From NCBI RefSeq assembly GCF_000495435.3, contig NZ_AXUN02000215.1, positions 1 through 64,000 of the forward strand: 64,000 bases of DNA, written 5' to 3'. The stretch is from Youngiibacter fragilis 232.1 (GTDB taxonomy: Bacteria > Bacillota > Clostridia > Clostridiales > Clostridiaceae). This document shows, one piece after another, positions 53,385 to 63,382 of this stretch. A model generated the notes under the pieces. The model saw only the letters and a list, made by a program, of their open reading frames with translations. It searched no databases and was not told the origin of the DNA. A program made the translations under genes and the position numbers. The stretch's first letter is position 1. Each line of letters begins with the position of its first letter.

Positions 53385-54632
53385 TCAGTCGAGTGTATGC
53401 ACGAAGAGTCCGCTCCTCAGCTTCGGTTCGAACCATGTGGATTTCGGAGGCATCACCTCTCCGGCATCAGCTATATCGATCAGGTCCATAATGGTTGTCG
53501 GGAACATCGAGAACGCAACCTTCATGTCAAGGCCTACTCGCCTTTCAAGCTCGTCAAGTCCCCTTATCCCTCCTACGAAGTCAATCCTCTTGTCGGTCCT
53601 GGGATCCTCTATGCCAAGTATAGGGTGCAGAAGGTTGTTCTGCATGATCGCCACATCAAGCCTCTTCTGTGGATCCGACTCATCATATGTCCCTGCCTTC
53701 GCTTCAAGCTCATACCAGCTTCCGCCAAGGAACATTCCGAAAGTATGCTTCCTCATTGGCCTCAGCTGTCCCTCGCCCTCAAATTTCGTCACTTCGAAAT
53801 TCTCTGACACTCTGGCTATGAACTCTTCCTCAGACATTCCGTTAAGGTCCTTCACAACCCTGTTGTAGTCCATTATCCTAAGCTCATTGCTCGGGAAAAG
53901 TACTGAGAGGAAATAGTTGAACTCCTCTTCCCCTGTATAATCCGGCTTTGCACTTCTCCTCATTACACCAACCCTTACTGCTGAAGCTGCCCTGTGGTGA
54001 CCGTCAGCGATATACAGGGATTCGACTGATGAAAACTCATCGGCCAGTTTTCCTATTGTCTCGTCATCCCTTATGGTCCAGACAGTATGGGTTATACCAT
54101 CGTCGGACACGAAGTCATAGCAGGGCTTGTTTTCCGCCTTGTATGCCTCGATGATTCCGGTTATTGATTCCTTCGAGACATAGGTCTGGAAGATAGGTCC
54201 TGTGTGGGCGTTTGTAGTGTCAACGTGCCTTATCCTGTCCTCTTCCTTGTCTGCTCTCGTGAATTCATGCTTCTTGATGACATTGTTCAGATAGTCGTCA
54301 ATGGACGTGCATGCAACAAGTCCTGTCTGGGCATAGCCATCCATTATTAACCTGTATATGTAGAGCGCATTCCTGTCTTCCCTGATGAATACACCTTTGT
54401 CTGCGAATCCGTACAGGTTCTCCCTGGCCTTCTCGTACACAGCCCTGTCATAAAGGCCTGTTCCCACCGGAAGGTCTATCTCCGCCTTGTCCACGTGCAA
54501 AAAGGAGTATGGATTGCCTTTGACGGCTTCCCTTGCCTCCTCGGAATTCATTACGTCGTAAGGAAGTGCCGCAACCTTGTCAGCAAGGTCTTCTCTGGGC
54601 CTAAGCGCCCGAAATGGTCTGATTATTGCCAT
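53385..54632 (-). CDS. DUF1015 family protein, serine-biosynthesis associated
   Basis: A 415-residue protein of the DUF1015/COG4198 family. The N terminus IIRPFRALRP is standard. The strongest motif is YIADGHHRAASA, with DGHHR at 210-214. That motif resembles the ParB/SerK-type serine kinases. The gene follows serA by 76 bp, in the order serC-serA-DUF1015 seen in many anaerobes. A role in O-phosphoserine metabolism is therefore possible but not shown. No SerB phosphatase is in the window. Confidence 0.8.
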   Translation of the reverse strand: MAIIRPFRALRPREDLADKVAALPYDVMNSEEAREAVKGNPYSFLHVDKAEIDLPVGTGLYDRAVYEKARENLYGFADKGVFIREDRNALYIYRLIMDGYAQTGLVACTSIDDYLNNVIKKHEFTRADKEEDRIRHVDTTNAHTGPIFQTYVSKESITGIIEAYKAENKPCYDFVSDDGITHTVWTIRDDETIGKLADEFSSVESLYIADGHHRAASAVRVGVMRRSAKPDYTGEEEFNYFLSVLFPSNELRIMDYNRVVKDLNGMSEEEFIARVSENFEVTKFEGEGQLRPMRKHTFGMFLGGSWYELEAKAGTYDESDPQKRLDVAIMQNNLLHPILGIEDPRTDKRIDFVGGIRGLDELERRVGLDMKVAFSMFPTTIMDLIDIADAGEVMPPKSTWFEPKLRSGLFVHTLD

Positions 54633-54672
54633 ATCTCTTCAGTAACCTCCGTAAATTCATCTATTAGACTTT

Positions 54673-54700
54673 GCGCACGCTCCAATTATGGAACGTGCGC
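54673..54700 (-). repeat. Intercistronic hairpin between serA and the DUF1015 gene
   Basis: GCGCACG and CGTGCGC with a partly paired loop. It has no T-run on the minus strand, so it is not a clear terminator. It could modulate expression between the two genes. Confidence 0.4.
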
Positions 54701-54708
54701 TTTCATGG

Positions 54709-55626
54709 TCATTTTGCAAAGAAATCTGTTACTATAGCCACAATCTCAGCGCCTATCTTCTCCTGCGCCTCCTTTGTAGCTCCGCCAATATGAGGAGTGA
54801 GGGATATCCTGTCATGAGTATAGACCCTCTCATTCTTTGTCGGCTCCTCGCTGAATACATCAAGGGCTGCAGCTGATACCTTCCCTGAATCCAGGGCATT
54901 ACAAAGAGCATCCTCGTCTATGAGTCCACCCCTTGAGGTATTGACGAGATAAACCCCATCCTTCATGAGAGCAATCTCCTCAGCTCCAATGATATGTTTC
55001 TTATCGGATGGCTTAGGCATGTGGATCGATATGAAGTCGGAGGTCCTTAGAAGCTCCTCCAGATCCATATACGTGTATGGCTCATTTTCCGGTTTTGGTC
55101 CGGTCCTGTTGGTATAGACCACTTCCATTCCAAGTGCCCGGGCCCTTATCGCCACTTCCTTGGCTATCCTTCCCATTCCTATGAGCCCCAGGGTCTTACC
55201 TGAAAGCTCAATTCCCTCGTACTTCTTCTTGTTCCACTGGCCAAGTCTCATCGTATGGTTTGAGATGTGCATGAATCTTGCCACGTTAAGCATATGTGCG
55301 ATCGTAAGCTCCGCAACAGATACGCTTGAGGCTTTCGGGGTATTCCTCACCGCAATGCCGTGTTCTTCAGCATAGGCGACATCTATGTTATCGACGCCTA
55401 CACCGCCCCTTATCACGAGTTTCAGCCTGCCTGCCGTCAGGGCTTCGTCTATGAGGTTCTGCCTTACCTTTGTTGCAGACCTCACTACCAAAGCATCGAA
55501 CTCCTTGATCCTTTCCTTCAGCTCCTCTGGTTCATAAAACTTTGAAACTACCTCTATGCCAAGACTTTCAAGTTTTGAGACAGCGCTTTGTTCAAGGCCG
55601 TCTGCAGCCAGTATCCTTATCATCAT
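54709..55626 (-). CDS. serA: D-3-phosphoglycerate dehydrogenase, short form
   Basis: NAD-dependent oxidation of 3-phosphoglycerate, first step of serine synthesis. At 305 residues it is the short type without an ACT regulatory domain. The NAD loop is GLIGMGRIAKEVA, and the catalytic Arg, Glu and His sit in RGGVGVDNID, SRGGLIDEDAL and TPHIGGATKEA. It lies 22 bp downstream of serC. A GGAGGG site precedes two consecutive ATG codons. Confidence 0.92.
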   Translation of the reverse strand: MMIRILAADGLEQSAVSKLESLGIEVVSKFYEPEELKERIKEFDALVVRSATKVRQNLIDEALTAGRLKLVIRGGVGVDNIDVAYAEEHGIAVRNTPKASSVSVAELTIAHMLNVARFMHISNHTMRLGQWNKKKYEGIELSGKTLGLIGMGRIAKEVAIRARALGMEVVYTNRTGPKPENEPYTYMDLEELLRTSDFISIHMPKPSDKKHIIGAEEIALMKDGVYLVNTSRGGLIDEDALCNALDSGKVSAAALDVFSEEPTKNERVYTHDRISLTPHIGGATKEAQEKIGAEIVAIVTDFFAK

Positions 55627-55648
55627 ACCCTCCGGAAATATTCGATTT

Positions 55649-56731
55649 TTATGAATTCCTTGCTTCGAACTCCCTCATGAATTCAACGAGCTTTACTACA
55701 CCTTCGGTCGGCATCGCATTGTATATCGACGCCCTCATTCCTCCCACTGCCCTGTGTCCCTTAAGGTTCTCGAATCCTGCCGCTTTCGATTCCTTTACGA
55801 ACTTGTCATCCAGAGCTTCATCACCGGTCTTGAAGGTTACATTCATCATTGACCTGTCTCTCTCAAGGACCGTGCTCTTGAACATCTTGCTCTCATCGAG
55901 GAAGTCATACAGCACCTTTGCCTTAGCCCTGTTGATCTTCTCCATTTCTGAAAGGCCGCCTAACTTCTCTATCCACTCAAGTACCAGCTTCAGTATATAT
56001 ATCCCGTAGGTTGGAGGAGTGTTGTACATTGAGTCATTGTCGATCATCACCTTGTAGTCCAGCATAACAGGGGTCTTTGGCTGGGTCTTTCCGGCCAGGT
56101 CCTCTCTGATTATAACTACTGTAAGTCCAGCTGGTCCCATGTTCTTCTGGGCGCCTGCATATATCAGTCCGTACTTCGTCACATCAACAGGCTCCGAAAG
56201 GATGCATGATGACATGTCTGCCACTATCGGTACGTTCCCGGTCTCAGGAATGTACTTCCAGGTCGTTCCATATATGGTGTTATTCGTGCAGAGGTGCACA
56301 TAATCTGCTTCAGGGTCCAGCGTCAGCTCATCCTGCTGAGGGATATGGGCAAAATTGTCTGCCTTCGAAGTTCCGGCAAGGTTTATCGTTCCGAACTTCT
56401 GAGCCTCCTTGTAGGCATTGTTCGAGAAGTTACCACTGACAACATAGTCAGCCTTTCCGCTGCCTGTCAGAAGGTTCAGTGGGACCATGGCGAACTGGAG
56501 AGTCGCTCCTCCCTGCAGGAAAAGGACCTTGTAGTTGTCAGGGATTCCCATTATCTTTCTGAATTTCGCTTCGGTTTCCTTGATTATACCGTCATATACC
56601 TTGCTCCTGTGGCTCATTTCCATTACGGACATACCTGAACCGTTGTAATCGAGCATTTCTGATGCAGCTTTCTCGAGGACCTCTACTGGCAGCATTGAAG
56701 GGCCGGCTGAAAAATTGTAGATTCTAGTCAT
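55649..56731 (-). CDS. serC: Phosphoserine aminotransferase
   Basis: PLP enzyme that converts 3-phosphohydroxypyruvate to phosphoserine. About 360 residues, starting IYNFSAGPSMLPVEVLEKA. The PLP lysine lies in YAGAQKNMGPAGL, and the C-terminal GHRAVGGMRASIYNAMP is the substrate loop. It precedes serA. The 139-bp gap to orr suggests that it begins its own transcript. AAAGGAGATGC precedes the start. Confidence 0.95.
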   Translation of the reverse strand: MTRIYNFSAGPSMLPVEVLEKAASEMLDYNGSGMSVMEMSHRSKVYDGIIKETEAKFRKIMGIPDNYKVLFLQGGATLQFAMVPLNLLTGSGKADYVVSGNFSNNAYKEAQKFGTINLAGTSKADNFAHIPQQDELTLDPEADYVHLCTNNTIYGTTWKYIPETGNVPIVADMSSCILSEPVDVTKYGLIYAGAQKNMGPAGLTVVIIREDLAGKTQPKTPVMLDYKVMIDNDSMYNTPPTYGIYILKLVLEWIEKLGGLSEMEKINRAKAKVLYDFLDESKMFKSTVLERDRSMMNVTFKTGDEALDDKFVKESKAAGFENLKGHRAVGGMRASIYNAMPTEGVVKLVEFMREFEARNS

Positions 56732-56870
56732 TTTGCATCTCCTTTTCTGATAATCAATTCTGACAATTATTTAACTATTCAATGTCGTATTACTATTATT
56801 GCATGCAAATACACGAAAGTAAAACCACTTTTTCAAATAATCGTACGTTTTACAGATAAATCTGACAACA

Positions 56871-57989
56871 TCATACTGTAACCTCGAGATTGACACTCAT
56901 CTCATCGATACTGAGCGGAGATCCATCCTCAAGATATACCTTATCCACATACATTGAGGTCATGAGGCTGAGCAGTCCGCCATACTTGAGTCCGAACCTC
57001 AGCACATCACCTACATTATACTCCCTGACCGCCCTCGATACATCCAGGATCATGTGGTCTGAGCTTGCTCCTATGATCTCCACATCCGCTTCAAGGGGAT
57101 ATATTGCAGCCGGGTCCACATCCTGCTTCCCGATCGCAACAATGGCTCTTTTTATTATTCCTCTGTCGCGGTATACAGGCTTGTTCCCGAATGCATCCAT
57201 CCCGATCCTGCCATGCGGTACAGATGGCTTCTCCTTCACCTCGATTACCTGTGCCTTAAGTATGAAATTATCATCATGAAGCCCGTCAAGATGTTTTCCA
57301 AATGCTGTCTCCTTGCCGAGAAGGATCACCTCGCCCAGCCTGAGGTTGTTTATCCCTTCAGGGAAGCCTTCATTCTCATAGAGCAGATATACACTTGAGG
57401 AGCTTCCTCCTGAAACTATCTCAATCTTCAGGCCATGTTCCTTCTTCATGGCTTCTGTAATTTCAACAAGCCTTTTCAGGGTGTCACTTTCCGGAATCAC
57501 ACCCCCGAAGCAGGTAAGGTTGACACCGAAGCCCGCTATCTGAATACCGTCTATCCTTACCGCTTCCCTGCAGAATTCAGGAACCTTGTGGTACCTGATG
57601 CCTTCCCTGTAATCCCCAAGGTCCACCATTATGATTACCTTATGGATCCGCCTTCTTCTTATCGCAGAAGCGCCTAGAAGCCTTAGGGTCTCGATCTCTG
57701 AATTCAGGCTGTAGTCGGAATACAGGACAACATCGTCAATCTCGCTCTTTTGGGGAAGCCTGAGCAGCACCTTCCTTGCCGGAAGGTCCTTGAGTTTCTT
57801 AAGGTTCTGTATCCTTGAGTCAGCTATGAACTGAGCTCCTCCCCTAAGCATGGCCTGGACGATTTCCCTTTTCGCTCCGAAACCCTTCGTAACCGCCATT
57901 ACGCTGATACCCTTCTCACCGAGGTCACGGACCATGGTATTAGTGTTTCTTTCAATCTTCTTGAGATCCACCTCAACCTGCGGATACAT
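56871..57989 (-). CDS. orr: Ornithine racemase
   Basis: Converts L- to D-ornithine, the entry to the aminomutase branch of ornithine fermentation. About 372 residues, fold-type III alanine racemase-like. The PLP lysine is Lys35 in AVTKGFGA. The phosphate-binding region (IEIVSGGSSSSVYLL) and a GRIGMDAFG block follow. The neighbouring ora/ort genes make the assignment firm. It is 23 bp downstream of the GlmL/MutL-like gene. Confidence 0.92.
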   Translation of the reverse strand: MYPQVEVDLKKIERNTNTMVRDLGEKGISVMAVTKGFGAKREIVQAMLRGGAQFIADSRIQNLKKLKDLPARKVLLRLPQKSEIDDVVLYSDYSLNSEIETLRLLGASAIRRRRIHKVIIMVDLGDYREGIRYHKVPEFCREAVRIDGIQIAGFGVNLTCFGGVIPESDTLKRLVEITEAMKKEHGLKIEIVSGGSSSSVYLLYENEGFPEGINNLRLGEVILLGKETAFGKHLDGLHDDNFILKAQVIEVKEKPSVPHGRIGMDAFGNKPVYRDRGIIKRAIVAIGKQDVDPAAIYPLEADVEIIGASSDHMILDVSRAVREYNVGDVLRFGLKYGGLLSLMTSMYVDKVYLEDGSPLSIDEMSVNLEVTV

Positions 57990-58012
57990 GTCCTCACCCC
58001 CTTATGCCCGGA

Positions 58013-59368
58013 TCAGATTCCCAGGCTCCACCTGAGCAGCTCAAGGGCTCCTTCCCTGTGGCTGCCCGCCATTACACCGACAGATGACATGATATACATG
58101 ATATCCAAATGTACCTGACACTCATTTTTCGGAAGAAGCTCTCCCCCCCTCCCAAACCTTTGGATCCTCTCCAATATGTCCTTTCCTCCAGGCAGCCTTG
58201 TTAGCGCACCACCAGTCCCGATTATATGCCTCACTGCTGTGAGGTCCTTTCCCTCAGCGACATCCTGCCTTCCTCCCGCTTCTCCATACAGGTGTCTCCT
58301 AACTCCGGCATGCCTCCTTACTGAGACCTCTACAGCCTTATCAGCAAGCCTTGCCGCCATCCTCAATTCATTTCCATCTGATGGAATCGGCCTGAGATGG
58401 CTTACCAAATCACCTGCACCTTCCCCGAATTCCCTCTCAAGCTCATCCGTACCTATCAGTTCGGCAAGGTTCCACCTGTTGACATATACCCCCAGGTCAC
58501 CCTCCACAGTCCTCTTTGCCAGCGGTTCAGGTGCAATCAGTATCCTCGATATCTCCTCGGAACCTTCAGCGACTGAGTGCACATCAGTTGTGGCCCCGCC
58601 TACGTCTATCACCATAAGGTCTCCCAGGTATTCATGAAGCAGTTTTGCAGCCTCCATTACAGCTCCCGGAGTAGGCATTATCCTTCCATTTATCAGTTTG
58701 CGAACCTTGTGCATTCCCGGTGCTTCCACAATATGTTCTTCAAACACCTTCTGGATAACCCTTCTTGCAGGCTCCACATTCAGTTCATCTACCCTGGGGT
58801 ACACATTGTCAACAAGATATACCTTTCCTCCATAATCCTTGAGGATGCTTTTTATCTCCCCCTGGTTCTCAATGTTGCCGGCATATACAACCGGTGCTTT
58901 AAGTCCGGATTCGCTTATCATCATGGCATTATGGAGAGCTGTTTCCCTTTCTCCGTAATCGAGTCCTCCCGCAATCATGATGATGTTCGGGGAAATGGCC
59001 CTCACCTTTTCAATATCGCTTTTTCTTAGCTTTCCTGAGGTCACAAGGCTTACGTTGGCTCCTGCTCCAAGTGCAGCCTCCCTTGCGGCCTTTACGGTCA
59101 TATCACGGACAAGCCCATGAACAGTCATCCTGAGTCCGCCTGCCGCACTTGAGGAGGCAAGGAATTCCCTGCCCGTTATTTCATTGCAGCCAAGCCTTCT
59201 GCAGAGGTCATCTGCCGCACACTTAAGTCCGACAGTCACATCTCCATCTGCGACAGTCGTGGTTCCCTGACCCTGCCCTAAAAAACACCATATGCCGTCA
59301 ATCTTGCTGAACGCATTGACCTTGGTGGTCGTGCTCCCTATTTCAGCAACCAGTACATCGCATTCCAT
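58013..59368 (-). CDS. GlmL/MutL-like actin-fold ATPase, putative B12-enzyme reactivase
   Basis: A 451-residue MutL/GlmL family protein with the actin-like ATPase fold. It begins VLVAEIGSTTTKVNAF (phosphate 1 loop) and has DVGGATTDVHSV as the second phosphate loop. Relatives accompany glutamate mutase (GlmL) and are thought to protect or reactivate the B12 enzyme. Here it sits between oraE and orr, so ornithine aminomutase is the likely client; this is inference. The start at 59368 follows GGAGGTG with a 9-base gap. Confidence 0.88.
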   Translation of the reverse strand: MECDVLVAEIGSTTTKVNAFSKIDGIWCFLGQGQGTTTVADGDVTVGLKCAADDLCRRLGCNEITGREFLASSSAAGGLRMTVHGLVRDMTVKAAREAALGAGANVSLVTSGKLRKSDIEKVRAISPNIIMIAGGLDYGERETALHNAMMISESGLKAPVVYAGNIENQGEIKSILKDYGGKVYLVDNVYPRVDELNVEPARRVIQKVFEEHIVEAPGMHKVRKLINGRIMPTPGAVMEAAKLLHEYLGDLMVIDVGGATTDVHSVAEGSEEISRILIAPEPLAKRTVEGDLGVYVNRWNLAELIGTDELEREFGEGAGDLVSHLRPIPSDGNELRMAARLADKAVEVSVRRHAGVRRHLYGEAGGRQDVAEGKDLTAVRHIIGTGGALTRLPGGKDILERIQRFGRGGELLPKNECQVHLDIMYIMSSVGVMAGSHREGALELLRWSLGI

Positions 59369-59386
59369 GGAAAGAGCCACCTCCGA

Positions 59387-61576
59387 TCACAGTCTTTCTC
59401 GTCGCTTCCTTATCAGGAAATCAGCTACCTGAATGCCCTTGGTTCCTCTGCCAAAGCCAGCATCAATTCCAGTCAGATTTGCTTCCTTAACTGAAATCTG
59501 TGTTCCACCGCCAATGATGATCAGCCTGTCCCTGACTCCCTTTTCGATTGCGGTTTCATTTAGCTTCCTGAGATTCCTGTAGTGTACTCCGTCATGGCTG
59601 ATTATCACACTGGCAAGGATCGCGTCTGCATTCGCTTCCACAGCCGCATCTATCATCTTTTCAACCGGCACCGAGGTTCCAAGGTAAATGCACTCGAACC
59701 CATATTTCTCAATTCCACCATGCTTGATGTCGATTATCTCCCGAAGCCCTACGGAATGCTCGTCCTCACCCAGCGTGCCTGCGATTATCCTCATTGGTCT
59801 TTCAGATATTTCCTTCCTTATTTCCTCGTCTGAAAGCAGCTCAGGCTTTTTCATAATCTCAAGGTTTGCAGCATCAACATCAAATGCGATCCTTCCCTTT
59901 ATTTCAACAAGGGTGCCTTCCGCAGGCTGCATTACAAGTGTATGCACCACCTCAACCTCCTGAAGACCCTGCCTTCTTCCGATCAATAGAGCTGCAGCCT
60001 TTGCAGTATCCTCATCGAATGGAAGCATCATTGTCTGAAGCACCACACCGTCTCCTGCCCACTCAGCCTCTGGCCGGATGTATTCCCTTGAAAAGTACTT
60101 TCTCGACTCCCCGAGCCTTATGTCCACATTGTCCTCCGGATCAAGCTCGTCAATGTATGCTATCTTCTCATGATTCTCGAATGTGGAACCTCCGATGAGA
60201 TCGGAAGGCTTACTCGTCCCTGCAGGAAGACCATTGTTTCCGAAATGAGCTGTGACAGGAGCCATATAGTCAGGATCCCTTTTGTACACTGTTCCTGCTG
60301 CGACTCCCCCGTCAATCCTCCTTGCTATTCCATCTCCGTTCCTTTCAGGATAATATCCTGAATCAACGAAGAACCCATTTTCAACCGCCTTGAAGTATCC
60401 CCCTGCCTCTATGATCTCCTCCATGAAGAGCACAGCCCTTTCCTTGATCTCCTTGACCTTTTCCCTAAGGTCACCTGAATCATTCAGGCTGATCATGTCC
60501 ATGAGACCGTCAAGCCCCGCGAAAACCTGCTTTGCGGTGCTCACAGCTGCAATATTGTTGTAGGACCATGGGACGTTCCTGCCTTCATCCGGGGTGATCG
60601 TCGACTGTATGTCAGTGCCAGTCAGCTCTGAAATCAGAAGGTTCAGGACATGTGTCACCGTAGCCTCCCTCGTGTCTGACTCCATATATTTCGTATTCTG
60701 TTGCGCCCTCATCCTGAAGCCGCTGAAAAGCTCCCTTAACGCCACGGCATACGGCAGGTCAAGCCGCATGCACGGTGCAGGCGGTGCAGTAGGCGGAACC
60801 GTTGAAAGGCATATGTTCTCCATGCTTATCCCTGCCTTGAGCGAATACACGGAGTTTATCGCATGCTGGACCAGAAGCTCCGGAAGCACCTTCCAGGCCT
60901 CCCTGGCTGTGGCATTTGCATTATGCGCCCCGTCTATCTGAGCCATGCCTGCATGTGCCATGATGCATTTGGCCTCTCCTGCATCTACGAAGGACCTTAC
61001 CATGTTGATGTTCCTGTAAAGCACATTGTATTGCGGATCCTGGTGTGCGCCATTCACCCCTTCTTCGGCAAACATTACAGCGATCTCAGGGCCCGCTACC
61101 CCTGACACATACGAATGGTAGTTTATCTCCCGTCCGACTTCCTCCTCAATAATATCCAGAGCCTTCCTTTGTGCCCTCACCTGCTTCCTGGTTATGGGTA
61201 TCCCGCCTATCCCCTGGGGGGTTCCTTCAATGAGTCCGTCATAATGGCTCTGACCGGCTGTCCTTATCACCATTATATGGTCTGCCCCATGCCATGCAGC
61301 CATCCTCATCCTTCGAATATCATCCTCAAACCTTCCTGAAGCTATTTCAGTTGTTATCACAGGCCCGCACTGAGGGTCAATCCCTCCAAAGTACCTGGAT
61401 GAAGGGAGTGGTACGCTGTTTGAAAGCGGCTTCGTCATTTCCCTGTACTCAAAGGGACCCATCCTTATGCCTTCCGCCTTCTCCCTCCAGTGCCAGCCAT
61501 TCCGCTTCGGCCTGTATGAGGCAAGGTCCTTCAGTATCTCATCTATATCCAGCTTTTCATCAGTCCTGAGATCCAT
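59387..61576 (-). CDS. oraE: D-ornithine 4,5-aminomutase, large subunit
   Basis: Adenosylcobalamin- and PLP-dependent mutase converting D-ornithine to 2,4-diaminopentanoate. About 729 residues: a TIM barrel followed by a C-terminal Rossmann B12 domain. The B12 motif DEHSVG has its cobalt-ligand His at 607. The Lys eleven residues later (618, in IIDIKHGG) is at the spacing of the PLP-binding lysine described for the Clostridium sticklandii enzyme. The start at 61576 follows GGGGAGG; it overlaps the end of oraS by about 17 bp. Confidence 0.95.
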   Translation of the reverse strand: MDLRTDEKLDIDEILKDLASYRPKRNGWHWREKAEGIRMGPFEYREMTKPLSNSVPLPSSRYFGGIDPQCGPVITTEIASGRFEDDIRRMRMAAWHGADHIMVIRTAGQSHYDGLIEGTPQGIGGIPITRKQVRAQRKALDIIEEEVGREINYHSYVSGVAGPEIAVMFAEEGVNGAHQDPQYNVLYRNINMVRSFVDAGEAKCIMAHAGMAQIDGAHNANATAREAWKVLPELLVQHAINSVYSLKAGISMENICLSTVPPTAPPAPCMRLDLPYAVALRELFSGFRMRAQQNTKYMESDTREATVTHVLNLLISELTGTDIQSTITPDEGRNVPWSYNNIAAVSTAKQVFAGLDGLMDMISLNDSGDLREKVKEIKERAVLFMEEIIEAGGYFKAVENGFFVDSGYYPERNGDGIARRIDGGVAAGTVYKRDPDYMAPVTAHFGNNGLPAGTSKPSDLIGGSTFENHEKIAYIDELDPEDNVDIRLGESRKYFSREYIRPEAEWAGDGVVLQTMMLPFDEDTAKAAALLIGRRQGLQEVEVVHTLVMQPAEGTLVEIKGRIAFDVDAANLEIMKKPELLSDEEIRKEISERPMRIIAGTLGEDEHSVGLREIIDIKHGGIEKYGFECIYLGTSVPVEKMIDAAVEANADAILASVIISHDGVHYRNLRKLNETAIEKGVRDRLIIIGGGTQISVKEANLTGIDAGFGRGTKGIQVADFLIRKRRERL

Positions 61577-61946
61577 TGCCCGAGCCTCCCCTGAATGCTT
61601 CAACCGCAAGATCCATATGCAATCCTTCCGCTATCTTTCTCCCGGCGTCCAGATAGTTCTCACTAATCTTCTCTGCAACCTTCAGCACCACGTTCCCTGC
61701 TCCTTTTCCCAGGAGACCCGCATCTATTATCCTCTCAACTATCCCCTTAGCCTCAATGCTCGAAAATCCCATCCTAAGAAGAACAGACCTTTCGATTGAT
61801 GGTGTGGTGCTGTTTTTTGCAAGTTCAACCAAAGGGTCTGTAATCCTATCAGCAAGTGTAAAGAACCTTTCCTTAAGCTCATCGTCACTGAGATTCCTGA
61901 GATGCTCTCTCCTCTTTTCAAAATCATCCTCTCTCTTCAACGCCAT
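61560..61946 (-). CDS. oraS: D-ornithine 4,5-aminomutase, small subunit
   Basis: About 128 residues, the usual size of the OraS partner of OraE. The opening RREHLRNLSDDELKERFFTLADRI and SVLLRMGFSSIEAKGIVERI match the family. It is needed for the active heterodimer. The start at 61946 follows GGAGGTG. Confidence 0.93.
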   Translation of the reverse strand: MALKREDDFEKRREHLRNLSDDELKERFFTLADRITDPLVELAKNSTTPSIERSVLLRMGFSSIEAKGIVERIIDAGLLGKGAGNVVLKVAEKISENYLDAGRKIAEGLHMDLAVEAFRGGSGNGSQD

Positions 61947-61960
61947 ATCCACACCTCCAG

Positions 61961-63382
61961 TCAGGGATGAATTATCCCGAATCCATCAAGTATCCCAATA
62001 ACCTCATTTCGGCCAAGCCTCGTCTCTTCCATAAGGAACCGGATATCTTCATGACCCGCCGTCCTGATATCCCTCATGCTGAGAAGATTTCCTGCAAGGG
62101 ATTTTCTAAGCTTCATAATGTCCATCTCAACAGGACGAATAAGCCCTGGTGATGAAGGAAGCACGATGGACCTTCCAGGAACCTCTGTTCTCGGGTCCCC
62201 GACGGAAATTTCAATGCCATTCCGTCTTGCGAATGAAAGCTGAGAAAGATGGTGCTTACCCGCACCTGTGTATTCCGTCTCCTGTACAACTATGATCTCA
62301 TCCTTATCCATCTCCAATGACAATGCGAAAGCTGCAGCAAGTGAGGTGTTGCCTGCAGGCCCTCTTTCAAGTCCCTCAAGCTGTGCAAGAGCTTCTGTCA
62401 TGTAGAATACTTCACCCTGCCTTACAGTAACATACCTGTCCATGTATCTCAGCGGTCTCGCAGCACTTCTCGGCACATCGGACCTGTCAGGATATGTAGC
62501 GAAGGGCACTCCGAACCCCGTGTGTCCCGTAGTGAATGATTTCCTGTTGAAGTCAGTGTCTGAAGCCATATGCAGACCCGTGAGGTCGACGCTGGCACCT
62601 ATGACCTTGGTTTCAGCTGCTCCTGCCTTGATGAGGCCCCTTGCCGTACCTGTGAGGTTACCGCCACCTGCATGGGTTACGACCACCGCTTCAGGATATC
62701 TTCCAAAACGCCTTCTGGTCTCTTCCGCAATCTCATACCCGAGAGTCTCTATCCCGGCTATCCCAAAGGATGAATATAGTGATGCGTTGAAATAACCCGT
62801 CTCCTCAAGGGTCAGGAGGAACGTGTGGAAGAGCTCAGGTCCTACGGACAGCTGGATCACCTCCGCACCTAAAGCCTCACACTTTCTCTGCTTCTCAAGT
62901 ATCTCAGGCTGGCCAATCCCCCTTGAATCAAAGCACTCCTGAAGCACTATGCATTTAAGGTTCTTCATTGCAGCCTGCGAAGCTGCCGCTGCACCATAGT
63001 TCCCTGATGTCGCTGCAACCACTCCACTGTATCCTAGTTTTTTTGCATGATGCACAGAGATCGCGGCTCTCCTGTCCTTGAAGCTTCCGGATGGATTGGA
63101 TGCTTCATCCTTGATGAATATCCTTGCTCCCTTCCGTCCCCCTGCAATAAGCCTTGCGACACTTGTCAGGTTCTTGAGCTCGAGAAGAGGTGTCTTGCCG
63201 ACTCCTGCATCACTCTGGATCCTGATGCAGTCTTCAAGAGAATATCCTGTAGAAGACATAAGGGCCTCATAATCGAATGAAAGCGGCGATATCTCAAAGC
63301 TTGAATAATCCATGCCGATTGCCCTTTTCATTATCTCATTCCTTCTGTCCATCACAGCCCTGTAGCTGTCATCCTTCACCAT
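61961..63382 (-). CDS. ortB: 2-amino-4-oxopentanoate thiolase, beta subunit
   Basis: PLP enzyme that cleaves 2-amino-4-ketopentanoate with CoA to acetyl-CoA and alanine. About 473 residues of fold-type II (threonine synthase-like). The PLP lysine is Lys102 in NPSGSFKDRRA, and the phosphate loop is THAGGGNLTG. Its start overlaps the end of ortA by about 14 bp. Activity requires OrtA. Confidence 0.95.
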   Translation of the reverse strand: MVKDDSYRAVMDRRNEIMKRAIGMDYSSFEISPLSFDYEALMSSTGYSLEDCIRIQSDAGVGKTPLLELKNLTSVARLIAGGRKGARIFIKDEASNPSGSFKDRRAAISVHHAKKLGYSGVVAATSGNYGAAAASQAAMKNLKCIVLQECFDSRGIGQPEILEKQRKCEALGAEVIQLSVGPELFHTFLLTLEETGYFNASLYSSFGIAGIETLGYEIAEETRRRFGRYPEAVVVTHAGGGNLTGTARGLIKAGAAETKVIGASVDLTGLHMASDTDFNRKSFTTGHTGFGVPFATYPDRSDVPRSAARPLRYMDRYVTVRQGEVFYMTEALAQLEGLERGPAGNTSLAAAFALSLEMDKDEIIVVQETEYTGAGKHHLSQLSFARRNGIEISVGDPRTEVPGRSIVLPSSPGLIRPVEMDIMKLRKSLAGNLLSMRDIRTAGHEDIRFLMEETRLGRNEVIGILDGFGIIHP

